DNA of 64,000 nt, taken from the NCBI GenBank assembly GCA_963921195.1, contig OY992539.1, positions 159,045,622 through 159,109,621 on the forward strand, given 5' to 3'. The notes under the pieces are model-generated. The model was given only the letters and a program-made list of their open reading frames with translations. It had not been told where the DNA came from and searched no databases. Source of the stretch: Pegoplata infirma (taxonomy: Eukaryota; Arthropoda; Insecta; Diptera; Anthomyiidae). Below are positions 1-11,100 of this stretch, one piece after another; position 1 is the stretch's first letter, and each line of letters opens with the position of its first letter. Made by a program: the position numbers and the translations under genes.

Positions 1-57
1 CATTTATGCAAAGTTTTTTTTTTCATTTTTATGAGAAACCCATTATTTAAGGTTTTT
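1..57 (+). repeat. Partial unit at left edge (3' tail of subunit C)
   Basis: The window opens inside a unit. These bases match the 3' tail of subunit C: the ATTTATGCAAAG end, a T run, CATTTTTATGAGAAACCC and the ATTATTTAAGG stretch before the next TGGAGACC at 58. The GAGAAAC here makes the first complete unit haplotype I. Confidence 0.95.
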
Positions 58-227
58 TGGAGACCCTCATTTTTAAATTGCTATAACTCGATAAATAATG
101 ATCCGATTTTGACTCTATAAAAACTAGAATGCATAAGTATATTAGCTTTATCATGACAGAAAAAATTTAAGACTATCAGACTAGTATTAACAGATATTTA
201 TGCATTCATATCAAAAATATTTTCGGG
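58..227 (+). repeat. Subunit A of the unit (170 bp)
   Basis: This is one of three diverged internal repeats. Relative to the G of GCTATA at 80, TGGAGACC lies at -22, CGATTT starts at +24 and TGCATT starts at +121. The same three offsets occur in subunit C. The segment near 171-207 (GACTATCAGACTAGTATTAA, then a TGCATTCAT end) aligns with the C segment GAGACAATCGGGCTGGTACT and its TGCATTTAT end. The haplotype-defining sites CTCG(A/G)TAAAT and AAAAC(T/A)AG lie here. A is shorter than C because it lacks the T-rich tail that follows TGCATT in C. Confidence 0.85.
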
Positions 228-407
228 TTACTTGTAATAACTTGAAATGGCTATATCAAGGTTACCATTATATCGATTTCAAATGCCTTTGCACGAATTT
301 AAATCTTTTTCAATAAAGTTTAAATAGAATAAAAGAGATTGCTCGATTTTAAATTTAAAAAAAAAAATATTTTTTCAAAAATGATAAACTTGTAATTTTT
401 CGTAGTC
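228..407 (+). repeat. Subunit B of the unit (180 bp)
   Basis: This is the most diverged internal repeat. It keeps GCTATA at 250 and CGATTT at 274, again exactly 24 bp apart. It lacks TGGAGACC at the expected place, and the region where A and C carry TGCATT is replaced by an A/T-tract junction. A weak resemblance to C remains around 335-350 (GAGATTGCTCGATT against GAGACAATCGGGCT, shifted by 4 bp). Its left boundary is set by the -22 offset rather than by a conserved motif, so it is approximate. Confidence 0.7.
353..376 (+). repeat. A-tract/T-tract junction in subunit B (reference copy)
   Basis: A run of A is followed by TATTTTTT, forming a near-perfect inverted repeat (A-run, TAT, T-run). It is the most length-variable part of the unit. 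Three junction forms recur: AnTATTn (most units), AnTTATTn (for example near 10,280, 36,175 and 62,902) and a direct AnTn join with no interrupting bases (for example near 9,730, 13,010, 33,970 and 62,347). Phased A tracts like this usually give bent, stiff DNA; that is general knowledge, not measured here. Confidence 0.8.
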
Positions 408-609
408 TGGAGACCTTTTACTTTCAACGGCTGTATCTCTGCAACTATTGCTCCGATTTCGTCAAAATAACAAAAAAATAAAAGATTGAGACTTTATCTT
501 TCCTCTGGAACCAAATGTGAGACAATCGGGCTGGTACTTACAGAGATATATGCATTTATGCAAAGTTTTTTTTTTCATTTTTATGAGAAACCCATTATTT
601 AAGGTTTTT
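408..609 (+). repeat. Subunit C of the unit (202 bp)
   Basis: C carries TGGAGACC at 408, GCTGTA at 430, CGATTT at 454 and TGCATT at 551, the same relative spacing as A. Beyond TGCATT it has an extra tail of about 50 bp holding the T run, CATTTTTATG(A)GAAACCC and ATTATTTAAGG, which leads into the TGGAGACC of the next A. The most frequent substitution I noticed is here: CGATTT(T/C)GTC, a CpG/TpG difference. Almost every deletion junction in the window has one end at the start of this subunit. Confidence 0.85.
566..575 (+). repeat. Homopolymer T run in subunit C (reference copy, T10)
   Basis: The run after GCAAAG varies from T8 (about 34,177) to T14 (51,588-51,601) between units, mostly T9-T12. 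In a few units the following C is lost (TTAATTTTTATG near 16,535, 23,714, 48,287, 49,945 and 60,199), and in two a C interrupts it (near 19,845 and 27,021). Length modulo three decides whether a short plus-strand frame stays open across it: T9 or T12 keeps it open and other lengths close it. Confidence 0.85.
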
Positions 610-2040
610 TGGAGACCCTCATTTTTAAATTGCTATAACTCGATAAATAATGATCCGATTTTGACTCTATAAAAACTAGAATGCATAAGTATATTAGCTT
701 TATCATGACAGAAAAAATTTAAGACTATCAGACTAGTATTAACAGATATTTATGCATTCATATCAAAAATATTTTCGGGTTACTTGTAATAACTTGAAAT
801 GGCTATATCAAGGTTACCATTATATCGATTTCAAATGCCTTTGCACGAATTTAAATCTTTTTCAATAAAGTTTAAATAGAATAAAAGAGATTGCTCGATT
901 TTAAATTTAAAAAAAAAAATATTTTTTCAAAAATGATAAACTTGTAATTTTTCGTAGTCTGGAGACCTTTTACTTCAACGGCTGTATCTCTGCAACTATT
1001 GCTCCGATTTTGTCAAAATAACAAAAAAATTAAAGATTGAGACTTTATCTTTCCTCTGGAACCAAATGTGAGACAATCGGGCTGGTACTTACAGAGATAT
1101 ATGCATTTATGCAAAGTTTTTTTTTTCATTTTTATGAGAAACCCATTATTTAAGGTTTTTTGGAGACCCTCATTTTTAAATTGCTATAACTCGGTAAATA
1201 ATGATCCGATTTTGACTCTATAAAAACAAGAATGCATAAGTATATTAGCTTTATCATGACAGAAAAAATTTAAGACTATCAGACTAGTATTAACAGATAT
1301 TTATGCATTCATATCAAAAATATTTTCGGGTTACTTGTAATAACTTGAAATGGCTATATCAAGGTTACCATTATATCGATTTCAAATGCCTTTGCACGAA
1401 TTTAAATCTTTTTCAATAAAGTTTAAATAGAATAAAAGAGATTGCTCGATTTTAAATTTTAAAAAAAAAATATTTTTTCAAAAATGATAAACTTGTAATT
1501 TTTCGTAGTCTGGAGACCTTTTACTTTCAACGGCTGTATCTCTGCAACTATTGCTCCGATTTTGTCAAAATAACAAAAAAATAAAAGATTGAGACTTTAT
1601 CTTTCCTCTGGAACCAAATGTGAGACAATCGGGCTGGTACTTACAGAGATATATGCATTTATGCAAAGTTTTTTTTTTTCATTTTTATGAGAAACCCATT
1701 ATTTAAGGTTTTTTGGAGACCCTCATTTTTAAATTGCTATAACTCGGTAAATAATGATCCGATTTTGACTCTATAAAAACTAGAATGCATAAGTATATTA
1801 GCTTTATCATGACAGAAAAAATTTAAGACTATCAGACTAGTATTAACAGATATTTATGCATTCATATCAAAAATATTTTCGGGTTACTTGTAATAACTTG
1901 AAATGGCTATATCAAGGCTACCATTATATCGATTTCAAATGCCTTTGCACGAATTTAAATCTTTTTCAATAAAGTTTAAATAGAATAAAAGAGATTGCTC
2001 GATTTTAAATTTTTTAAAAAAAAATATTTTTTCAAAAATG

Positions 2041-2070
2041 ATAAACTTGTAATTTTTTGTACTTTCAACG
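2041..2070 (+). other. 16-bp deletion at the start of subunit C
   Basis: The usual TTTTTCGTAGTCTGGAGACC and following TTTTACTTTC are reduced to AATTTTTTGTACTTTC near 2,050-2,065. TGGAGACC and the preceding CGTAG are lost, while the GCTGTA box 17 bp further on is kept. I saw it in this unit only. Confidence 0.85.
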
Positions 2071-4807
2071 GCTGTATCTCTGCAACTATTGCTCCGATTT
2101 TGTCAAAATAACAAAAAAATAAAAGATTGAGACTTTATCTTTCCTCTGGAACCAAATGTGAGACAATCGGGCTGGTACTTACAGAGATATATGCATTTAT
2201 GCAAAGTTTTTTTTTTTTCATTTTTATGAGAAACCCATTATTTAAGGTTTTTTGGAGACCCTCATTTTTAAATTGCTATAACTCGATAAATAATGATCCG
2301 ATTTTGACTCTATAAAAACTAGAATGCATAAGTATATTAGCTTTATCATGACAGAAAAAATTTAAGACTATCAGACTAGTATTAACAGATATTTATGCAT
2401 TCATATCAAAAATATTTTCGGGTTACTTGTAATAACTTGAAATGGCTATATCAAGGTTACCATTATATCGATTTCAAATGCCTTTGCACGAATTTAAATC
2501 TTTTTCAATAAAGTTTAAATAGAATAAAAGAGATTGCTCGATTTTAAATTTAAAAAAAAAATATTTTTTCAAAAATGATAAACTTGTAATTTTTCGTAGT
2601 CTGGAGACCTTTTACTTTCAACGGCTGTATCTCTGCAACTATTGCTCCGATTTCGTCAAAATAACAAAAAAATAAAAGATTGAGACTTTATCTTTCCTCT
2701 GGAACCAAATGTGAGACAATCGGGCTGGTACTTACAGAGATATATGCATTTATGCAAAGTTTTTTTTTTCATTTTTATGAGAAACCCATTATTTAAGGTT
2801 TTTTGGAGACCCTCATTTTTAAATTGCTATAACTCGATAAATAATGATCCGATTTTGACTCTATAAAAACTAGAATGCATAAGTATATTAGCCTTATCAT
2901 GACAGAAAAATTTAAGACTATCAGACTAGTATTAACAGATATTTATGCATTCATATCAAAAATATTTTCGGGTTACTTGTAATAACTTGAAATGGCTATA
3001 TCAAGGTTACCATTATATCGATTTCAAATGCCTTTGCACGAATTTAAATCTTTTTCAATAAAGTTTAAATAGAATAAAAGAGATTGCTCGATTTTAAATT
3101 TTTTAAAATTTTTTTTTTTCAAAAATGATAAACTTGTAATTTTTCGTAGTCTGGAGACCTTTTACTTTCAACGGCTGTATCTCTGCAACTATTGCTCCGA
3201 TTTTGTCAAAATAACAAAAAAATAAAAGATTGAGCCTTTATCTTTCCTCTGGAACCAAATGTGAGACAATCGGTCTGGTACTTACAGAGATATATGCATT
3301 TATGCAAAGTTTTTTTTTTTCATTTTTATGAAAAACCCATTATTTAAGGTTTTTTGGAGACCCTCATTTTTAAATTGCTATAACTCGGTAAATAATGATC
3401 CGATTTTGACTCTATAAAGACTAGAATGCATAAGTATATTAGCTTTATCATGACAGAAAAAATTTAAGACTATCAGACTAGTATTAACAGATATTTATGC
3501 ATTCATATCAAAAATATTTTCGGGTTACTTGTAATAACTTGAAATGGCTATATCAAGGTTACCATTATATCGATTTCAAATGCCTTTGCACGAATTTAAA
3601 TCTTTTTCAATAAAGTTTAAATAGAATAAAAGAGATTGCTCGATTTTAAATTTTTAAAAAAAAATATTTTTTCAAAAATGATAAACTTGTAATTTTTCGT
3701 AGTCTGGAGACCTTTTACTTTCAACGGCTGTATCTCTGCAACTATTGCTCCGATTTTGTCAAAATAACAAAAAAATAAAAGATTGAGACTTTATCTTTCC
3801 TCTGGAACCAAATGTGAGACAATCGGGCTGGTACTTACAGAGATATATGCATTTATGCAAAGTTTTTTTTTTCATTTTTATGAGAAACCCATTATTTAAG
3901 GTTTTTTGGAGACCCTCATTTTTAAATTGCTATAACTCGATAAATAATGATCCGATTTTGACTCTATAAAAACTAGAATGCATAAGTATATTAGCTTTAT
4001 CATGACAGAAAAAATTTAAGACTATCAGACTAGTATTAACAGATATTTATGCATTCATATCAAAAATATTTTCGGGTTACTTGTAATAACTTGAAATGGC
4101 TATATCAAGGTTACCATTATATCGATTTCAAATGCCTTTGCACGAATTTAAATCTTTTTCAATAAAGTTTAAATAGAATAAAAGAGATTGCTCGATTTTA
4201 AATTTTAAAAAAAAAATATTTTTTCAAAAATGATAAACTTGTAATTTTTCGTAGTCTGGAGACCTTTTACTTTCAACGGCTGTATCTCTGCAACTATTGC
4301 TCCGATTTCGTCAAAATAACAAAAAAATAAAAGATTGAGACTTTATCTTTCCTCTGGAACCAAATGTGAGACAATCGGGCTGGTACTTACAGAGATATAT
4401 GCATTTATGCAAAGTTTTTTTTTCATTTTTATGAAAAACCCATTATTTAAGGTTTTTTGGAGACCCTCATTTTTAAATTGCTATAACTCGGTAAATAATG
4501 ATCCGATTTTGACTCTATAAAAACTAGAATGCATAAATAAATTAGCTTTATCATGACAGAAAAAATGTAAGACTATCAGACTAGTATTAACAGATATTTA
4601 TGCATTCATATCAAAAATATTTTCGGGTTACTTGTAATAACTTGAAATGGCTATATCAAGGTTACCATTATATCGATTTCAAATGCCTTTGCACGAATTT
4701 AAATCTTTTTCAATAAAGTTTAAATAGAATAAAAGAGATTGCTCGATTTTAAATTTTTAAAAAAAAATATTTTTTCAAAAATGATAAACTTGTAATTTTT
4801 CGTAGTC

Positions 4808-7800
4808 TGGAGACCTTTTACTTTCAACGGCTGTATCTCTGCAACTATTGCTCCGATTTCGTCAAAATAACAAAAAAATAAAAGATTGACACTTTATCTT
4901 TCCTCTGGAACCAAATGTGAGACAATCGGGCTGGTACTTACAGAGATATGCATTTATGCAAAGTTTTTTTTTCATTTTTATGAAAAACCCATTATTTAAG
5001 GTTTTTTGGAGACCCTCATTTTTAAATTGCTATAACTCGGTAAATAATGATCCGATTTTGACTCTATAAAAACTAGAATGCATAAGTATATTAGCTTTAT
5101 CATGACAGAAAAAATTTAAGACTATCAGACTAGTATTAACAGATATTTATGCATTCATATCAAAAATATTTTCGGGTTACTTGTAATAACTTGAAATGGC
5201 TATATCAAGGTTACCATTATATCGATTTCAAATGCCTTTGCACGAATTTAAATCTTTTTCAATAAAGTTTAAATAGAATAAAAGAGATTGCTCGATTTTA
5301 AATTTTTAAAAAAAAATATTTTTTCAAAAATGATAAACTTGTAATTTTTCGTAGTCTGGAGACCTTTTACTTTCAACGGCTGTATCTCTGCAACTATTGC
5401 TCCGATGTTGTCAAAATAACAAAAAAAATAAAAGATTGAGACTTCATCTTTCCTCTGGAACCAAATGTGAGACAATCGGGCTGGTACTTACAGAGATATA
5501 TGCATTTATGCAAAGTTTTTTTTTTTCATTTTTATGAGAAACCCATTATTTAAGGTTTTTTGGAGACCCTCATTTTTAAATTGCTATAACTCGATAAATA
5601 ATGATCCGATTTTGACTCTATAAAAACTAGAATGCATAAGTATATTAGCTTTATCATGACAGAAAAAATTTAAGACTATCAGACTAGTATTAACAGATAT
5701 TTATGCATTCATATCAAAAATATTTTCGGGTTACTTGTAATAACTTGAAATGGCTATATCAAGGTTACCATTATATCGATTTCAAATGCCTTTGCACGAA
5801 TTTAAATCTTTTTCAATAAAGTTTAAATAGAATAAAAGAGATTGCTCGATTTTAAATTTTAAAAAAAAAAATATTTTTTCAAAAATGATAAACTTGTAAT
5901 TTTTCGTAGTCTGGAGACCTTTTACTTTCAACGGCTGTATCTCTGCAACTATTGCTCCGATTTCGTCAAAATAACAAAAAAAATAAAAGATTGACACTTT
6001 ATCTTTCCTCTGGAACCAAATGTGAGACAATCGGGCTGGTACTTACAGAGATATATGCATTTATGCAAAGTTTTTTTTTTCATTTTTATGAAAAACCCAT
6101 TATTTAAGGTTTTTTGGAGACCCTCATTTTTAAATTGCTATAACTCGGTAAATAATGATCCGATTTTGACTCTATAAAAACTAGAATGCATAAGTATATT
6201 AGCTTTATCATGACAGAAAAAATTTAAGACTATCAGACTAGTATTAACAGATATTTATGCATTCATATCAAAAATATTTTCGGGTTACTTGTAATAATTT
6301 GAAATGGCTATATCAAGGTTACCATTATATCGATTTCAAATGCCTTTGCACGAATTTAAATCTTTTTCAATAAAGTTTAAATAGAATAAAAGAGATTGCT
6401 CGATTTTAAATTTAAAAAAAAAAATATTTTTTCAAAAATTATAAACTTATAATTTTTCGTAGTCTGGAGACCTTTTACTTTCAACGGCTGTATCTCTGCA
6501 ACTATTGCTCCGATGTTGTCAAAATAACAAAAAAATAAAAGATTGAGACTTTATCTTTCCTCTGGAACCAAATGTGAGACAATCGGGCTGGTACTTACAG
6601 AGATATATGCATTTATGCAAAGTTTTTTTTTCATTTTTATGAGAAACCCATTATTTAAGGTTTTTTGGAGACCCTCATTTTTAAATTGCTATAACTCGAT
6701 AAATAATGATCCGATTTTGACTCTATAAAAACTAGAATGCATAAGTATATTAGCTTTATCATGACAGAAAAAATTTAAGACTATCAGACTAGTATTAACA
6801 GATATTTATGCATTCATATCAAAAATATTTTCGGGTTACTTGTAATAACTTGAAATGGCTATATCAAGGTTACCATTATATCGATTTCAAATGCGTTTGC
6901 ACGAATTTAAATATTTTTCAATAAAGTTTAAATAGAATAAAAGAGATTGCTCGATTTTAAATTTTTAAAAAAAAATATTTTTTCAAAAATGATAAACTTG
7001 TAATTTTTCGTAGTCTGGAGACCTTTTACTTTCAACGGCTGTATCTCTGCAACTATTGCTCCGATTTCGTCAAAATAACAAAAAAATAAAAGATTGACAC
7101 TTTATCTTTCCTCTGGAACCAAATGTGAGACAATCGGGCTGGTACTTACAGAGATATATGCATTTATGCAAAGTTTTTTTTTCATTTTTATGAAAAACCC
7201 ATTATTTAAGGTTTTTTGGAGACCCTCATTTTTAAATTGCTATAACTCGGTAAATAATGATCCGATTTTGACTCTATAAAAACTAGAATGCATAAGTATA
7301 TTAGCTTTATCATGACAGAAAAAATTTAAGACTATCAGACTAGTATTAACAGATATTTATGCATTCATATCAAAAATATTTTCGGGTTACTTGTAATAAC
7401 TTGAAATGGCTATATCAAGGTTACCATTATATCGATTTCAAATGCCTTTGCACGAATTTAAATCTTTTTCAAGAAAGTTTAAATAGAATAAAAGAGATTG
7501 CTCGATTTTAAATTTTTAAAAAAAAATATTTTTTCAAAAATGATAAACTTGTAATTTTTCGTAGTCTGGAGACCTTTTACTTTCAACGGCTGTATCTCTG
7601 CAACTATTGCTCCGATGTTGTCAAAATAACAAAAAAATAAAAGATTGAGACTTTATCTTTCCTCTGGAACCAAATGTGAGACAATCGGGCTGGTACTTAC
7701 AGAGATATATGCATTTATGCAAAGTTTTTTTTTTTCATTTTTATGAGAAACCCATTATTTAAGGTTTTTTGGAGACCCTCATTTTTAAATTGCTATAACT

Positions 7801-8120
7801 CGATAAATAATGATCCGATTTTGACTCTATAAAAACTAGAATGCATAAGTATATTAGCTTTATCATGACAGAAAAAATTTAAGACTATCAGACTAGTATT
7901 AACAGATATTTATGCATTCATATCAAAAATATTTTCGGGTTACTTGTAATAACTTGAAATGGCTATATCAAGGTTACCATTATATCGATTTCAAATGCCT
8001 TTGCACGAATTTAAATCTTTTTCAATAAAGTTTAAATAGAATAAAAGAGATTGCTCGATTTTAAATTTTTAAAAAAAAAATATTTTTTCAAAAATGATAA
8101 ACTTGTAATTTTTCGTAGTC
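4808..8120 (+). repeat. Dimeric higher-order repeat, three copies of 1,104 bp
   Basis: Units alternate haplotype II and I. Private markers recur every two units: GATTGACACT in the C before each II unit at 4,884, 5,989 and 7,092, and CCGATGTTG in the C before each I unit at 5,402, 6,510 and 7,612. Cut at the C-subunit TGGAGACC, the dimers are 4,808-5,911, 5,912-7,015 and 7,016-8,120. A four-unit echo also exists: GTAATAATTTG at 6,291 and 8,499 and CAAAAATTAT...CTTATAA at 6,433 and 8,641, both exactly 2,208 bp apart. Confidence 0.85.
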
Positions 8121-11100
8121 TGGAGACCTTTTACTTTCAACGGCTGTATCTCTGCAACTATTGCTCCGATTTCGTCAAAATAACAAAAAAATAAAAGATT
8201 AAAACTTTATCTTTCCTCTGGAACCAAATGTGAGACAATCGGGCTGGTACTTACAGAGATATATGCATTTATGCAAAGTTTTTTTTTTCATTTTTATGAA
8301 AAACCCATTATTTAAGGTTTTTTGGAGACCCTCATTTTTAAATTGCTATAACTCGGTAAATAATGATCCGATTTTGACTCTATAAAAACTAGAATGCATA
8401 AGTATATTAGCTTTATCATGACAGAAAAAATTTAAGACTATCAGACTAGTATTAACAGATATTTATGCATTCATATCAAAAATATTTTCGGGTTACTTGT
8501 AATAATTTGAAATGGCTATATCAAGGTTACCATTATATCGATTTCAAATGCCTTTGCACGAATTTAAATCTTTTTCAATAAAGTTTAAATAGAATAAAAG
8601 AGATTGCTCGATTTTAAATTTTAAAAAAAAAATATTTTTTCAAAAATTATAAACTTATAATTTTTCGTAGTCTGGAGACCTTTTACTTTCAACGGCTGTA
8701 TCTCTGCAACTATTGCTCCGATTTCGTCAAAATAACAAAAAAATAAAAGATTGAGACTTTATCTTTCCTCTGGAACCAAATGTGAGACAATCGGGCTGGT
8801 ACTTACAGAGATATATGCATTTATGCAAAGTTTTTTTTTCATTTTTATGAGAAACCCATTATTTAAGGTTTTTTGGAGACCCTCATTTTTAAATTGCTAT
8901 AACTCGATAAATAATGATCCGATTTTGACTCTATAAAAACTAGAATGCATAAGTATATTAGCTTTATCATGACAGAAAAAATTTAAGACTATCAGACTAG
9001 TATTAACAGATATTTATGCATTCATATCAAAAATATTTTCGGGTTACTTGTAATAACTTGAAATGGCTATATCAAGGTTACCATTATATCGATTTCAAAT
9101 GCCTTTGCACGAATTTAAATCTTTTTCAATAAAGTTTAAATAGAATAAAAGAGATTGCTCGATTTTAAATTTTTAAAAAAAATTATTTTTTCAAAAATGA
9201 TAAACTTGTAATTTTTCGTAGTCTGGAGACCTTTTACTTTCAACGGCTGTATCTCTGCAACTATTGCTCCGATTTCGTCAAAATAACAAAAAAATAAAAG
9301 ATTGAAACTTTATCTTTCCTCTGGAACCAAATGTGAGACAATCGGGCTGGTACTTACAGAGATATATGCATTTATGCAAATTTTTTTTTTTCATTTTTAT
9401 GAGAAACCCATTATTTAAGGTTTTTTGGAGACCCTCATTTTTAAATTGCTATAACTCGATAAATAATGATCCGATTTTGACTCTATAAAAACTAGAATGC
9501 ATAAGTATATTAGCTTTATCATGACAGAAAAAATTTAAGACTATCAGACTAGTATTAACAGATATTTATGCATTCATATCAAAAATATTTTCGGGTTACT
9601 TGTAATAACTTGAAATGGCTATATCAAGGTTACCATTATATCGATTTCAAATGCCTTTGCACGAATTTAAATCTTTTTCAATAAAGTTTAAATAGAATAA
9701 AAGAGATTGCTCGATTTTAAATTTTTAAAAAAATTTTTTTTTCAAAAATGATAAACTTGTAATTTTTCGTAGTCTGGAGACCTTTTACTTTCAACGGCTG
9801 TATCTCTGCAACTATTGCTCCGATTTTGTCAAAATAACAAAAAAATAAAAGATTGAGACTTTATCTTTCCTCTGGAACCAAATGTGAGACAATCGGGCTG
9901 GTACTTACAGAGATATATGCATTTATGCAAAGTTTTTTTTTTTCATTTTTATGAGAAACCCATTATTTAAGGTTTTTTGGAGACCCTCATTTTTAAATTG
10001 CTATAACTCGGTAAATAATGATCCGATTTTGACTCTATAAAAACAAGAATGCATAAGTATATTAGCTTTATCATGACAGAAAAAATTTAAGACTATCAGA
10101 CTAGTATTAACAGATATTTATGCATTCATATCAAAAATATTTTCGGGTTACTTGTAATAACTTGAAATGGCTATATCAAGGTTAACATTATATCGATTTC
10201 AAATGCCTTTGCACGAATTTAAATCTTTTTCAATAAAGTTTAAATAGAATAAAAGAGATTGCTCGATTTTAAATTTTTAAAAAAAATTATTTTTTCAAAA
10301 ATGATAAACTTGTAATTTTTCGTAGTCTGGACAAACGAAATAACAAAAAAAAAAATAACAAAAAAATAAAAGATTGAGACTTTATCTTTCCTCTGGAACC
10401 AAATGTGAGACAATCGGGCTGGTACTTACAGAGATATATGCATTTATGCAAAGTTTTTTTTTCATTTTTATGAGAAACCCATTATTTAAGGTTTTTTGGA
10501 GACCCTCATTTTTAAATTGCTATAACTCGATAAATAATGATCCGATTTTGACTCTATAAAAACTAGAATGCATAAGTATATTAGCTTTATCATGACAGAA
10601 AAAATTTAAGACTATCAGACTAGTATTAACAGATATTTATGCATTCATATCAAAAATATTTTCGGGTTACTTGTAATAACTTGAAATGGCTATATCAAGG
10701 TTACCATTATATCGATTTCAAATGCCTTTGCACTAATTTAAATCTTTTTCAATAAAGTTTAAATAGAATAAAAGAGATTGCTCGATTTTAAATTTTAAAA
10801 AAAAAATATTTTTTCAAAAATGATCAACTTGTAATTTTTCGTAGTCTGGAGACCTTTTACTTTCAACGGCTGTATCTCTGCAACTATTGCTCCGATTTCG
10901 TCAAAATAACAAAAAAATAAAAGATTGAGACTTTATCTTTCCTCTGGAACCAAATGTGAGACAATCGGGCTGGTACTTACAGAGATATATGCATTTATGC
11001 AAAGTTTTTTTTTTCATTTTTATGAAAAACCCATTATTTAAGGTTTTTTGGAGACCCTCATTTTTAAATTGCTATAACTCGGTAAATAATGATCCGATTT

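Larger units (their letters stand above)
58..609 (+). repeat. Reference 552-bp unit (first complete copy)
   Basis: This copy is used as the reference, counting from the TGGAGACC of subunit A at 58 to the base before the next such site at 610. It contains subunit A (58-227), B (228-407) and C (408-609). Its haplotype at the three linked sites is I. Variable elements are the A/T junction inside B (about 353-376), an A7 run in C (472-478) and a T10 run in C (566-575). The unit start is arbitrary because the array is circularly permutable; it was chosen because TGGAGACC occurs in both A and C. Confidence 0.95.
1..4807 (+). repeat. Array segment 1, mixed haplotypes
   Basis: Units 1-9 have haplotypes I, I, III, recombinant (GAGAAAC with CTCGGTAAAT and AAAACTAG, near 1,740), I, I, II, I, II. 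Units 1 and 2 are almost identical. A 16-bp deletion lies near 2,056. Unit 9 has a private change near 4,533 (ATAAATAAATTAG). No higher-order period is obvious in this segment. Confidence 0.8.

Noticed and set aside
353..376. Replication origin or matrix-attachment element at the A/T-tract inverted repeat
   Set aside because: AT-rich stretches can act this way, but nothing specific (no conserved origin motif, no single-copy context) supports the call.
408..609. CENP-B box
   Set aside because: I compared the CGGG-containing stretches (CAATCGGGCTGG in C and TTTTCGGGTTAC at the A/B boundary) on both strands with the NTTCGNNNNANNCGGGN pattern. The required TTCG and CGGG spacing is not met.
58..609. 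Promoter or transcript signals (CTCTATAAAA as a TATA box, CAATAAAG as a polyadenylation signal)
   Set aside because: Both are expected by chance in DNA this AT-rich and occur in every unit without any gene between them. Satellite transcription is possible but nothing here demonstrates it.
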